From an uncultured Alistipes sp. (GTDB taxonomy: Bacteria > Bacteroidota > Bacteroidia > Bacteroidales > Rikenellaceae), in NCBI GenBank assembly GCA_910577475.1, contig CAJTLJ010000012.1, forward strand, positions 1 through 64,000: 64,000 nucleotides of DNA, in the 5' to 3' direction. The notes under the pieces were generated by a model. That model worked only from the letters and a program-made list of their open reading frames with translations. It searched no databases and was not told where the DNA came from. This document shows positions 36,226 to 44,359 of this stretch, one piece after another. Each line of letters starts with the position of its first letter. Position 1 is the first letter of the stretch. Position numbers and translations under genes: made by a program.

Positions 36226-37805
36226 AGGAGACGGTCATCTATCTGCTGGAGGTGTTGGCGTCGAGCGGGATTCTGCTGGCCGCCTACACGCTGCTGCTCG
36301 AACGGCGCACCGCCTTCGCCCTGTGCCGCCGCTACCTGATCGCCATGCCCCTGCTGGCGGCGGGGATTCCGCTGCTGCGCATTCCCGTATGGAGCTCCCC
36401 GACGGTCTCCGGGCCCGCCATCGTCCTGGGCGACATCACGGCCGAGGCGGTCGCCGCTCCGGTCCGCCAGCCGCTTCACGCGCCGGACCAGTTCGTCCTG
36501 CTGATCTACGGCGCAGGCGTGGCGCTGATCTTGGGGTCGCTGCTCCGGCAATACCGCACGGTCCGGCGGCTCGAACGGGGTGCCGCGGTCGAATTCCGCG
36601 GCGGCATCCGGTTCGTGCGGACCCGCCGTCCGATGGCCGCCTTCTCCTTCTGCCGCACGATATACCTCCCCGAGGGGCTTTCCGACGCCGAGCAGTCCGC
36701 CATCGTCGCCCACGAACGGAGCCACATCCGCCACCGCCATTCGGCCGAACGGCTCGTCATGGAGCTCTTCAAGGCGCTCCTCTGGTGGAACCCGTTCGTA
36801 TGGATCGCCTCGCACCGGCTGGTCGAGGCACAGGAGTTCGAGGCGGATCGGGATGTCGTGGAGCAGGGGTGCGACCTCGCGCAATACATGGGCATCCTCT
36901 TCGAACAGCAGTTCGGCCGCACTCCGGAGATCGCCAACGGACTGCGGAGCTCCCTGACAAAAAAACGATTCATCATGATGACGCGAAAAGGAAAGAGCCG
37001 TCACGCACGGCTCCGGGCGGCGGCCGCGCTGCCCATCGTCGCGGCGCTCGTCGTCGCTTTCGGATTCACTGCCAAAGAAGCCGTTCCCCGCTCCGCAGAG
37101 CCCCCCGCCGGAACCGAACAGCCCGGAAGGAGCGTAACGATCAGCGGGCAGGTGGTTCAGGCTCCGGAAAACCGTCCGGTCGCCGGAGCGAAGATCATCG
37201 CCGGCGAAAGTATGACGGCAATCGCCGCCCGGTCGGAACACGTCGATGCGCGCAGCAATGCGGAGGGGCGCTTCACGCTGCAAGGGCCGGCCGAAGGTTA
37301 TCTGGTAGTCTCGAACAGCGAAGGAACGAGCGCTGCGGCCCGCGCCTACCGGTGCGAACCGACGGAGGACAACCTCGCTGTCGTCGTCCGGCTGGAGAAG
37401 CCTTCGTCCGGAAAGCAGACCGACGAGGAGACCCCCTACCTCTCGGTCGAGACGATGCCCCGCTTCGAAGGGGGCGATCCGGCGGATTTCCACGCCTGGG
37501 TGCAGGCGCAGATCCGCTACCCCGAAGAGGCGATGAAGCGAGGGCTACAGGGTCGCGTCGTCGCACAGTTCATCATCGAACGGGACGGGACGTTGGATGA
37601 AATAACGATCTTGCAGACGCCCGACGCCTCGTTGTCGGACGAAGCCCGGCGCGTGCTGGAAAAGTCGCCGAAATGGAGCCCCGGCCTGCAAAAGGGGGAA
37701 CCCGTCCGCGTAAAGTTCGCCTTCCCGATCGATTTCCGGCTGGGAGAGAAGAACGCCCCGACGGCACCGATACCGCCCGCGAAACAAGTTCCATCCCGGT
37801 CATAA
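36222..37805 (+). CDS. M56 (BlaR1-type) membrane metallopeptidase fused to a TonB C-terminal domain
   Basis: 527 aa. N-terminal hydrophobic segments (residues 5-24, 35-55, 90-105) lead into an M56 zinc-peptidase domain with HERSH at residues 164-168 (HExxH) and EAQEFEADRDV for the third ligand. A further membrane segment (about 265-280) is followed by a carboxypeptidase-regulatory-like domain (about 305-395). The protein ends in a TonB C-terminal domain with PRFEGGDPADFHAWV and QIRYPEEAMKRGLQGRVV. The TonB part suggests contact with an outer-membrane receptor, so the protein may couple an envelope signal to cleavage of the BlaI-like repressor. This architecture is frequent in Bacteroidota and does not by itself mean beta-lactam resistance. 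Confidence 0.88.
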   Translation: MKETVIYLLEVLASSGILLAAYTLLLERRTAFALCRRYLIAMPLLAAGIPLLRIPVWSSPTVSGPAIVLGDITAEAVAAPVRQPLHAPDQFVLLIYGAGVALILGSLLRQYRTVRRLERGAAVEFRGGIRFVRTRRPMAAFSFCRTIYLPEGLSDAEQSAIVAHERSHIRHRHSAERLVMELFKALLWWNPFVWIASHRLVEAQEFEADRDVVEQGCDLAQYMGILFEQQFGRTPEIANGLRSSLTKKRFIMMTRKGKSRHARLRAAAALPIVAALVVAFGFTAKEAVPRSAEPPAGTEQPGRSVTISGQVVQAPENRPVAGAKIIAGESMTAIAARSEHVDARSNAEGRFTLQGPAEGYLVVSNSEGTSAAARAYRCEPTEDNLAVVVRLEKPSSGKQTDEETPYLSVETMPRFEGGDPADFHAWVQAQIRYPEEAMKRGLQGRVVAQFIIERDGTLDEITILQTPDASLSDEARRVLEKSPKWSPGLQKGEPVRVKFAFPIDFRLGEKNAPTAPIPPAKQVPSRS

Positions 37806-37809
37806 ACGC

Positions 37810-37841
37810 ACGGGCCCGGTCGCAATTGCGACCGGGCCCGT
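37810..37841. terminator. 32-base perfect palindrome between convergent genes
   Basis: ACGGGCCCGGTCGCAA followed by its exact reverse complement. It lies four bases after the M56-TonB stop and 20 before the mnmA stop, so it probably terminates both. T tracts are short (ATTCTCTT on the plus side). Confidence 0.75.
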
Positions 37842-37861
37842 ATTCTCTTCGGACCGGCCCG

Positions 37862-39037
37862 CTAACGGTCGATCACGCCCGAGCCGACCAGCTCGTCGCC
37901 GTCGTACCAGGCGGCGAACTGCCCCGGGGCGATTCCGCGCTGGGGCTCGTCGAAAAGGATATAGGCCCCCTCGTCGCGCAGGATCAGTTCGCCCGCCTGC
38001 AAGGGCTGCCGGTACCGGATCCGGATCGAGAAGCGCTCGCGACCGCCCGAAGTCAGGCGGCGGGTCGGGTCGACCCAGTGCAGCTCCTCGCGGCGGATGA
38101 AGAGCGCCCGACGATAGAGCCCCGGGTGGCTGTCTCCCTCGCCCACGTAGATCACATTCTCCGCAACGTCGGTCGCCAGCACGAAAAGCGACTCTTTCCG
38201 GCCGCCGATCCCCAGCCCCTTGCGCTGTCCGATCGTATAGAAATGGGCACCGTTGTGCTCACCGATCTTCTTGCCGTCCCGCACGGTATAGCGCCACGGC
38301 TCTGCGAGAGCGGCCAGGTCGTCGTCGGCCGCCGTCCGTCCGTATTTCGGCCATCCGGCCTTGATCTCGTGGACGTTGCCCCGCTTCGAGGCCAGCTTCT
38401 GCTGGAGGAAAACCGGCAGATCGACCTTGCCCACGAAGCAGATGCCCTGCGAATCCTTCCGCCGGGCCGTGGCGAGCTGCTGCTCCGCAGCGATGCGCCG
38501 CACCTCGGGCTTGAGCAGGTCACCCACCGGAAAGAGCGCACGGCGCAGCTGCTCCTGCGAGAGCTGGCAGAGGAAATAGCTCTGATCCTTGTTCGGGTCG
38601 CTACCTGCCAGCAGGCGGCAGACCGGCCGCCCGTCGACCGAGACGGTCTCCTTGCGGCAGTAGTGACCCGTAGCGACGTACTCCGCACCGAGCTTGAGAG
38701 CCTCTTTCAAAAAGACGTCGAACTTGATCTCCCGGTTGCACAGCACGTCAGGATTGGGCGTTCGGCCCCGTTCGTACTCCGCGAACATGTAGTCCACGAC
38801 CCGCCGGCGATACTCCGCCGAGAGGTCGACGACATGCAGCGGGATATCCAGCCGCCGCGCCACCAGTTCGGCGAATACCCGGTCGTCGTGCCAGGGGCAG
38901 TCGCCCTCCAGTGTGCCGGTCGTGTCGTGCCAGTTGACCATGAACAGACCGATCACCTCGTGTCCCTGCTCCTTGAGGAGCCAGGCGGCCACCGACGAAT
39001 CCACGCCGCCCGAAAGTCCGATTACCACCCGTGCCAT
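37862..39037 (-). CDS. mnmA: tRNA 2-thiouridylase MnmA
   Basis: Adds sulfur to U34 of Lys, Glu and Gln tRNAs; 391 aa. The PP-loop GLSGGVDSSVAAW is at residues 7-19. The two active-site Cys are visible in NPDVLCNREIKF and DSQGICFVG. DQSYFL and the C-terminal beta-barrel are present. It follows rimM by three bases, in a run of translation genes (rpsP, rimM, mnmA) on the minus strand. Confidence 0.95.
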   Translation of the reverse strand: MARVVIGLSGGVDSSVAAWLLKEQGHEVIGLFMVNWHDTTGTLEGDCPWHDDRVFAELVARRLDIPLHVVDLSAEYRRRVVDYMFAEYERGRTPNPDVLCNREIKFDVFLKEALKLGAEYVATGHYCRKETVSVDGRPVCRLLAGSDPNKDQSYFLCQLSQEQLRRALFPVGDLLKPEVRRIAAEQQLATARRKDSQGICFVGKVDLPVFLQQKLASKRGNVHEIKAGWPKYGRTAADDDLAALAEPWRYTVRDGKKIGEHNGAHFYTIGQRKGLGIGGRKESLFVLATDVAENVIYVGEGDSHPGLYRRALFIRREELHWVDPTRRLTSGGRERFSIRIRYRQPLQAGELILRDEGAYILFDEPQRGIAPGQFAAWYDGDELVGSGVIDR

Positions 39038-39040
39038 AGG

Positions 39041-39535
39041 CTACAGCTCCAACAGTCCGTCGGGCAGCACGAGCTTCACCGCGCAGCCCTCGAAATCGAT
39101 ATGGGCGAAAAACTCCTCGACGGCCGGCACCAGCACGCTGCGGCCCTCCAGTTCGAGCTCGAACAGCGGATTGGCCTCGCTGTCGTAATAGTCCGTGACC
39201 GTGCCGCGGACACCGTTCGCCTCGACGGCGAAGCCGATCAGGTCCTCCATACAGAACTCGTCCTCCTCCCGCTCGTCGCCGATTTCCGCGCAAAGCTCCT
39301 TTCCCAGAAACTCCTCCACGCGGCGCGGCGTGTCGAGATCGGCGAAGCGGACCAGCGCGCTGCTGCGGCCGCGCCTCTCGAAGCGGTCGCAGTAGAGCGG
39401 CACCTCCAGCCCGTCGACCCGGGCGATCAAAGGTTCGTTTTCGAAGTCGAACTCCTCGGGGAATTCGGGATAAAGGTTCAGAATCACCTCGCCCTCGCGG
39501 CCGAAGAGTTTGGATATACGTGCAACAGGATCCAT
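39041..39535 (-). CDS. rimM: Ribosome maturation factor RimM
   Basis: Helps assemble the 30S head with S19 and S13; 164 aa, normal length. The N-terminal barrel begins VARISKLFGREGEVILNLY and contains RSSALVRFADLD, then VEEFLGKELC. The C-terminal PRC barrel has LIGFAVEANG and ends VLPDGLLEL. The motifs are somewhat diverged but order and operon position (after rpsP, before mnmA) support the call. The rpsP terminator lies between it and rpsP, so read-through or its own weak promoter must serve it. Confidence 0.88.
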   Translation of the reverse strand: MDPVARISKLFGREGEVILNLYPEFPEEFDFENEPLIARVDGLEVPLYCDRFERRGRSSALVRFADLDTPRRVEEFLGKELCAEIGDEREEDEFCMEDLIGFAVEANGVRGTVTDYYDSEANPLFELELEGRSVLVPAVEEFFAHIDFEGCAVKLVLPDGLLEL

Positions 39536-39580
39536 GATTCGCAGTTTGAGCCGGCCCGGCGGGGGCCGAAAAATAAATTG

Positions 39581-39605
39581 AAAAAGGGTGCCTGCAACGG
39601 CACCC
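39581..39605 (-). terminator. Terminator after rpsP
   Basis: On the minus strand GGGTGCC, loop GTTGCA and GGCACCC (39605-39586), then five T residues. It sits between rpsP and rimM and may attenuate the downstream genes. Confidence 0.75.
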
Positions 39606-39634
39606 TCGTTTTGACTTGTCGGTCGCCGGACAGA

Positions 39635-40186
39635 CTACTCCTCGGCGGCAGGAGCCTCTGCACCGGCCTCCTCGGCGGCGGCTTCGGCAGCAGCAGCCTC
39701 GGCAGCCTCGCGGGCAGCGGCCTCAGCGGCAGCCTGCTTCTCGGCGATAGCCTTGGCACGCTCCTCGTTGATCTTGGCCTCAGCAGCCAGACGGGCCTTC
39801 TCGGCGCTCCGGGCATCGCTCGCCAGCTTGTCGGTCTTCGCGGAGATCTTGCCGTTCTTCTCATCCATCCACTTGTTGAACTTGGCCTCGGCGTCGCTCT
39901 CGGAGAAAGCGCCCTTGGCTACGCCGCCCAGCAGGTGCTTCTTGTAAAGAACACCCTTGTAGGAGAGGATGGCCCGGCAGGTATCGGTGGGTTGTGCGCC
40001 TTTCTGCAACCAATTCAGAGCTTGCTCGAAGTTCAGATCGATCGTAGCAGGATTCGTGTTCGGGTTGTAGGTACCCAGTTTCTCGATAAATTTACCATCA
40101 CGTGGCGCCCTGCTATCGGCAACGACGATGTGATAGAAAGCGTAAGCCTTCTTACCATGACGTGCCAGACGAATTTTAACAGCCAT
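39635..40186 (-). CDS. rpsP: 30S ribosomal protein S16 with long C-terminal tail
   Basis: Ribosomal protein S16. The core (about residues 1-80: MAVKIRLARHGKKAYAFYHI, FIEKLGTYNPNTNP, WLQKGAQPTDT) is intact. The protein is 183 aa, against about 82 in E. coli, because of a C-terminal extension. The extension begins with a Lys-rich helix (about 100-135) and becomes an Ala/Glu-rich tail ending in AEAPAAEE. Extended S16 is common in Bacteroidota; the function of the tail is unknown. It has its own promoter at 40247-40277. Confidence 0.96.
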   Translation of the reverse strand: MAVKIRLARHGKKAYAFYHIVVADSRAPRDGKFIEKLGTYNPNTNPATIDLNFEQALNWLQKGAQPTDTCRAILSYKGVLYKKHLLGGVAKGAFSESDAEAKFNKWMDEKNGKISAKTDKLASDARSAEKARLAAEAKINEERAKAIAEKQAAAEAAAREAAEAAAAEAAAEEAGAEAPAAEE

Positions 40187-40222
40187 AATGCTATAAAATT
40201 TTGTTGGTTAATAATTACGCAT

Positions 40223-40236
40223 AACCCTTTCGGGTT
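40223..40236 (-). promoter_or_regulatory. Small tetraloop hairpin in the rpsP leader
   Basis: On the minus strand AACCC-GAAA-GGGTT forms a five-bp stem with a GNRA tetraloop in the rpsP 5' leader. Ribosomal-protein leaders often carry autoregulatory sites; this one is only a candidate. Confidence 0.4.
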
Positions 40237-40246
40237 TTAAAGCCTG

Positions 40247-40277
40247 CAAAAATAGGAATAAAATTCCGATCTGCCAA
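40247..40277 (-). promoter_or_regulatory. Promoter of rpsP
   Basis: On the minus strand TTG (near 40277-40275), about 20 bases and TATTTTTG (40254-40247). It gives a leader of about 55 bases. Confidence 0.65.
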
Positions 40278-40318
40278 GCGTTTTCGCTTTTTCCCGCCGA
40301 AAATCGCCCAGGCCGGGA

Positions 40319-40804
40319 CTATTCCTCCTCCTCGAATCCGTCCAGCACCTCGTAGCCGCCGACCGTCTCGACGGCCTCGGCCAGCCGGTCGACCTCCAGC
40401 AGATCGAAGTCGGGAACCGTCCAACCCTCGCGGCGGGCGATGCGGATGTAGCGCAGCAGAAAGGCCTGCCGCTCCAGCAGCAGATCCGTTTCGTCATCGG
40501 TCAGCTCCCGGTGGGTCAGCAGCAGATAGATCAGCCGGACGCTCTCCAGCATCTGTCCGAAGATCAGCCAGCAGCACATCTCGCGACGGTGTTTTTCGAC
40601 CTTCTCCATCCGGTCCAGCACCTGCGGCTCGGGCAACTGGGCGAACTGCCACCAGGACAGCAGCTCGTCGGGAATAGCGTTCGAAGGAGCACGGAGCCGC
40701 TGCTCCCGAATGTACTCTACGATTTCATCCGCCTTTTGGAAACAAAAACCTTCGCTGACTCCGTAGTCATCGAAATACTCTTCGGAACAACTATACTTTG
40801 ACAT
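40319..40804 (-). CDS. Hypothetical acidic helical protein
   Basis: No family recognised. The 161-aa product is predicted cytoplasmic and helical, with no signal or membrane segment. Landmarks are MSKYSCSEEYFDDYG at the N-terminus, ELLSWWQFAQLPEP, KHRREMCCWLIFGQMLE in the middle, and an acidic tail GFEEEE. The start is uncertain: ATG at 40804 or 40813, or GTG at 40834. It follows a structured RNA whose terminator-like hairpin ends about 30 bases upstream, so expression may come by read-through of that terminator. Confidence 0.6.
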   Translation of the reverse strand: MSKYSCSEEYFDDYGVSEGFCFQKADEIVEYIREQRLRAPSNAIPDELLSWWQFAQLPEPQVLDRMEKVEKHRREMCCWLIFGQMLESVRLIYLLLTHRELTDDETDLLLERQAFLLRYIRIARREGWTVPDFDLLEVDRLAEAVETVGGYEVLDGFEEEE

Positions 40805-40835
40805 ACCTATCATGGTTTTATCGACATATTTCACG

Positions 40836-40860
40836 AAAGAGCGGACGCGGGTCCGGCCTC
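40836..40860 (-). terminator. Terminator-like hairpin at the 3' end of the structured RNA
   Basis: On the minus strand GAG-GC-CGGAC, loop CCGC, GTCCG-CTC (40860-40839), followed by TTTCGTG. The stem has a two-base bulge and the T tract is short. Confidence 0.55.
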
Positions 40861-41046
40861 ATATTTAATTGAGGTTCTTGGCAAAACCTGTGCGATATAA
40901 GGAAAAACCCACGCCCGCAGGCATATATTATTACCCAAACACCTCCGGGACGTGGGACACGACCCGTCGGGGTGTTTTTCATCGTCGCACATAAAAAATC
41001 TGCCAAGATTCCAATTAAACGATGGCGATGCACAAAGGCAGTTCGC
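40836..41046 (-). ncRNA. Structured noncoding RNA, candidate 6S RNA
   Basis: Four perfect helices nest in one hairpin-like fold (plus coordinates): 40864-40871 with 41012-41019, 40877-40883 with 41001-41007, 40889-40895 with 40985-40991, and 40937-40943 with 40971-40977. Small internal loops separate the first three. Between the third and fourth is a very asymmetric bubble, 7 bases on the 5' side and 41 on the 3' side, which itself holds GCC-TGCG-GGC. A TATATTTG -7 box at 41058-41051 sets transcription on the minus strand, and a terminator-like hairpin closes it, giving about 200 nt. Closing stem, central bubble with a small 3' hairpin and apical stem is the architecture of 6S RNA; the Rfam Bacteroidales-1 motif is an alternative. 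Identity is unproven without a covariance search. Confidence 0.6.
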
Positions 41047-41050
41047 ACGA

Positions 41051-41058
41051 CAAATATA
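41051..41058 (-). promoter_or_regulatory. -7 box of the structured RNA
   Basis: TATATTTG on the minus strand. No TTTG is found at the usual distance upstream, so the -33 element is weak. Confidence 0.55.
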
Positions 41059-41160
41059 GTGATTTTTTTTCAAACCTCTAATACCGTGCCCGATTTCGTT
41101 GCGATACGCAGGCGGGGGCGGGCCATTGCTGGTCCGCCCCCGCTTCCGTTGCGTCATCGG

Positions 41161-43224
41161 CTACTTTTCGATCAGCGAGATGCTTCGCTGGATAAAATCG
41201 GTCAGGCTCTTGCCCTTCAGCATGCCGTTCGACAGCAGGGCCAGGTCGATGATCTGCTTCACCAGATCGTTCCCGCGGCCGATCTCCTTCAGGCGCTCGT
41301 TCCGCTCGTCGCGCAGCGTAACCACCTTCTTCGACAGCTCCTCGCGCATCGTCTTCTCCTCGTCCGTGAGGTCGGCCTCCTTCTTATCCTTAGTCACCTC
41401 CTCGAAACGCTTCTCCTCGGCCGCGGCCGCGTCGATCTTCTTGGTGATCGACTTCAGCTTGTCGCCGTAAGCCGCCTCGACCTTGCCCAGGATATCGATC
41501 ACGATGGGGTGATTGCCGTTCACGGCAATCGTGAAGTTATCGGGCATCTGTCCGTAGAACTGGCTCATGCCGCCTCCGCCGCCCATGGCCGCCATCTCCT
41601 TCATGCGGCGCATGAACTCGTTCTGCGTAATGACAACCGGCGCCTCCTCGGGCTCCATGGCCTCGAACGAGATGTTGTAGTGGATCTTCTCGTCCTGCGG
41701 CATCTGGCTCTCGAAGACGGGACGCAGCAGCTCCTGCTGTCCCTCCGAAAGGGAGATCTTGAGCGTGGTCTGCTTCTGGATCAGCTTCTCCACCACGTCG
41801 CTGTCCACACGGACGAAGCGGCAGTCGTTGTGCTTCGACTCGTACCAGTTGATATAGTGATTGTCCAGCTGGCCGTTCATCTCCAGCACGTCGTACCCTT
41901 TCGCCCGGGCCGCCTCCAGGAAAGCGTGCTTTTCCTCCACGTCGTCCACATAGAGGAAGATCAGCGTGTTGTTCTTGTCGGTCTGGTTCTCCTTCACCCG
42001 CTCGGTATACTCCTTGGGTGTGAAATAGCTGCCGTCGGTATTCTTCCAGAGCATGAATTCGGAGGCCTTCTCGGCGAACTTCTCGTCGGTGATGATGCCG
42101 TACTGGATGAAGATCTTCAGGTCGTCCCACTTCTGCTCGTAGTCCGCGCGCATCGTGTTGAAGAGCTCCTGCAAACGGTCGGCCACCTTGCGGGTGATGT
42201 AGTTCGAAATCTTCTTCACGTTCGAGTCGCTCTGCAGGTAGCTGCGCGACACGTTCAGCGGAATGTCGGGCGAGTCGATCACGCCGTGCAGCAGCGTCAG
42301 GTACTCCGGCACGATGCCCTCGACCTGATCGGTCACGTAGACTTGGTTCGAGTAGAGCTGAATCCGGTTCTTCTGAATCTCGAAGTTGTTGTGAATCTTC
42401 GGGAAATAGAGGATGCCCGTCAGGTGGAACGGATAGTCGATGTTCAGATGGATCGAGAAGAGCGGGTCGTCGCTCATGGGATAGAGTTCGCGGTAGAACT
42501 CCTTGTACTGCTCCTCGGTCAGCTCCGAAGGCTTGCGGGTCCAGAGCGGCTCGACGTTATTGATGATGTTGTCCCGGTCCGTGTCGACGTACTTGCCGTC
42601 CTTCCACTCCTTGACCTTGCCGAAGGCGATGGGCACGGGCAGGAACCGGCAGTATTTCTTGAGCAGTCCCTCGATCTTGGCCTCGTCGGCATACTCGGCG
42701 CACTCCTCCGAGAGGTGCAGCACGATCGAGGTGCCGCGGTCGTGCGCCTCGTCGGTCTCCTCCATCTCGAACTCGGGGGTACCCGTGCAGCTCCAGCGCA
42801 CCGTTCTGGCCCCCTCGCGGAACGAGCGGGTGATGATCTCCACCTTGTCCGACACCATGAACGAAGAGTAGAAACCCAGTCCGAAGTGGCCAATGATCGC
42901 CTGATCCTTGTACCTCGCCATGAACTCCTCGGCACCCGAGAACGCGATCTGGTTGATGTAGCGGTCCACCTCCTCGGCCGTCATACCGACACCGCGGTCG
43001 GTCACGGTGAGGGTTTTGGCCTCCTTGTCCACCGAGACGCGAATCGTCAGATCGCCCAGTTCGCCCTGCATCTCGCCTTTGGCCGAGAGGGTCTTGAGCT
43101 TCTGGGTCGCATCCACGGCGTTCGAGACCAGCTCGCGCAGAAAGATTTCGTGATCCGAGTAGAGAAACTTTTTGATGACGGGGAAGATGTTCTCCGTAGT
43201 AACCCCGATTTTTCCGTTTGCCAT
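41161..43224 (-). CDS. htpG: Molecular chaperone HtpG (Hsp90)
   Basis: ATP-dependent Hsp90 chaperone, 687 aa. The N-terminal GHKL ATPase domain shows ELVSNAVDATQK, VTDRGVGM, GHFGLGFYSSFMV and RGTSIVLHL. The middle domain has LYSNQVYVTD and the catalytic-loop region SRSYLQSDSN. The C-terminal dimerisation domain contains the Gly-rich stretch MAAMGGGGGMSQFYG. The ATG at 43224 (MANGKIGVTTENIFP) is the family start; an in-frame ATG 13 codons earlier is less likely. Confidence 0.97.
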   Translation of the reverse strand: MANGKIGVTTENIFPVIKKFLYSDHEIFLRELVSNAVDATQKLKTLSAKGEMQGELGDLTIRVSVDKEAKTLTVTDRGVGMTAEEVDRYINQIAFSGAEEFMARYKDQAIIGHFGLGFYSSFMVSDKVEIITRSFREGARTVRWSCTGTPEFEMEETDEAHDRGTSIVLHLSEECAEYADEAKIEGLLKKYCRFLPVPIAFGKVKEWKDGKYVDTDRDNIINNVEPLWTRKPSELTEEQYKEFYRELYPMSDDPLFSIHLNIDYPFHLTGILYFPKIHNNFEIQKNRIQLYSNQVYVTDQVEGIVPEYLTLLHGVIDSPDIPLNVSRSYLQSDSNVKKISNYITRKVADRLQELFNTMRADYEQKWDDLKIFIQYGIITDEKFAEKASEFMLWKNTDGSYFTPKEYTERVKENQTDKNNTLIFLYVDDVEEKHAFLEAARAKGYDVLEMNGQLDNHYINWYESKHNDCRFVRVDSDVVEKLIQKQTTLKISLSEGQQELLRPVFESQMPQDEKIHYNISFEAMEPEEAPVVITQNEFMRRMKEMAAMGGGGGMSQFYGQMPDNFTIAVNGNHPIVIDILGKVEAAYGDKLKSITKKIDAAAAEEKRFEEVTKDKKEADLTDEEKTMREELSKKVVTLRDERNERLKEIGRGNDLVKQIIDLALLSNGMLKGKSLTDFIQRSISLIEK

Positions 43225-43336
43225 CGTATTTCCGTTTTTGTTATTTTCTTTGCCTTTTGACACTTCAAACGTTATGCCACGTCCCGGAATCTGCCAAACG
43301 GCTCGCCGCGCGTGACAAAATGGCAGTCCGAAACCG

Positions 43337-44254
43337 TCAAACCTCCTCGCCCGCAGCCTCCAGGTCGGCCCGGCTGCGGCTCTTCGTCACGAAGAAGACC
43401 CCCGTGAAGACCAGCACCACGGCCGCGCCCTTGAGCAGATTGAAACTGTCGAGCCCCCACCAGACCGCCACGCAGCTGGCTACGATGGGCTGCACGTAGT
43501 TGTACATGCTGGTCACGGTGGGGCGCAGGTAACGCTGGCCGACCGGCACGAGCAGGTAGCTGATGTAGGTACCGCAGAACACTACGGTAAGAACGCCCGC
43601 GAGGCTCATCGGATCGATCCGGCTCCACTCCACCGCGAGAATTTCACCATACGAAAAGGGAATGACGCAGATCGAGGCATAGGTAAAGATCCACTTCATG
43701 AGGGTCACCGGCGAATAGCGTCCCGTCAGACCCTTGAAAAATACCAGATAGCATGAGAAGCTCAGCTGCGCCAACAGGCAGAGCAGGTCGCCCAGCATCG
43801 AACCGCCCGTCGAGCCGCCCTGACGGCCGCTCAGGATGAGCAGCAGGGCTCCGAGCGCACCGAGAAAGACCCCTTGCAACTTCTTGCCCGTCACGGGTTC
43901 GCGCAGGTAGAGGGCGGAGATGATCATCGTCAGGATCGGCAGCGAGGTCGTGATGACCGACGCATTGATGGGCGAGGTGTGCCCCAGACCGAAGAGGAAC
44001 ATGCCCTGATTGAAGACCACGCCCAGCAGGGCGGCGAAGAAGAGCCGCAGCATGTCCTTGTGGTGTACGGGCTCCTTCCGGGTGAAGAGCGAGGTGGTCC
44101 AGAACAACAGCGCCGCACCCAGAAGCCGGCAATCGGTCAACAGCAGCGGTGTGACGGCCCCCGACAAAACCAACTTCGCAACGGGAGCCATCAGCCCCCA
44201 CATGATTTCGGCCACGAGCATCGCTCCGTGACCGTGCCATTCGTTTCTTGTCAT
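43337..44254 (-). CDS. EamA/DMT family transporter
   Basis: Inner-membrane protein of the drug/metabolite transporter superfamily, 305 aa with ten predicted helices in two EamA repeats. Repeat one has WGLMAPVAKLVLSG, then NQGMFLFGLGHTSPINASVI at the end of TM3-4; repeat two has GTYISYLLVPVGQRYLRPT. The substrate is unknown. TATTTTTG on the minus strand (44290-44283) is a likely -7 box about 30 bases before the ATG. Confidence 0.92.
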   Translation of the reverse strand: MTRNEWHGHGAMLVAEIMWGLMAPVAKLVLSGAVTPLLLTDCRLLGAALLFWTTSLFTRKEPVHHKDMLRLFFAALLGVVFNQGMFLFGLGHTSPINASVITTSLPILTMIISALYLREPVTGKKLQGVFLGALGALLLILSGRQGGSTGGSMLGDLLCLLAQLSFSCYLVFFKGLTGRYSPVTLMKWIFTYASICVIPFSYGEILAVEWSRIDPMSLAGVLTVVFCGTYISYLLVPVGQRYLRPTVTSMYNYVQPIVASCVAVWWGLDSFNLLKGAAVVLVFTGVFFVTKSRSRADLEAAGEEV

Positions 44255-44359
44255 CGAAATCTCATTTACCTGAAAAACCGCGCAAAAATAGAAAAAATAT
44301 ACGGATTATCTCCGGAAAAGACGATGCGGCGCTCAGAGAGCTGCGGCTGAAACGGAGCG

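Noticed and set aside
36222..37805. Beta-lactam resistance sensor
   Set aside because: The M56 domain is BlaR1-like, but there is no penicillin-binding sensor domain and no beta-lactamase gene nearby; the C-terminus is a TonB domain.
40818..41000. Short minus-strand open frame beginning MKNTPTGRVPRP
   Set aside because: It lies wholly inside the paired elements of the structured RNA, whose base pairing explains the sequence better.
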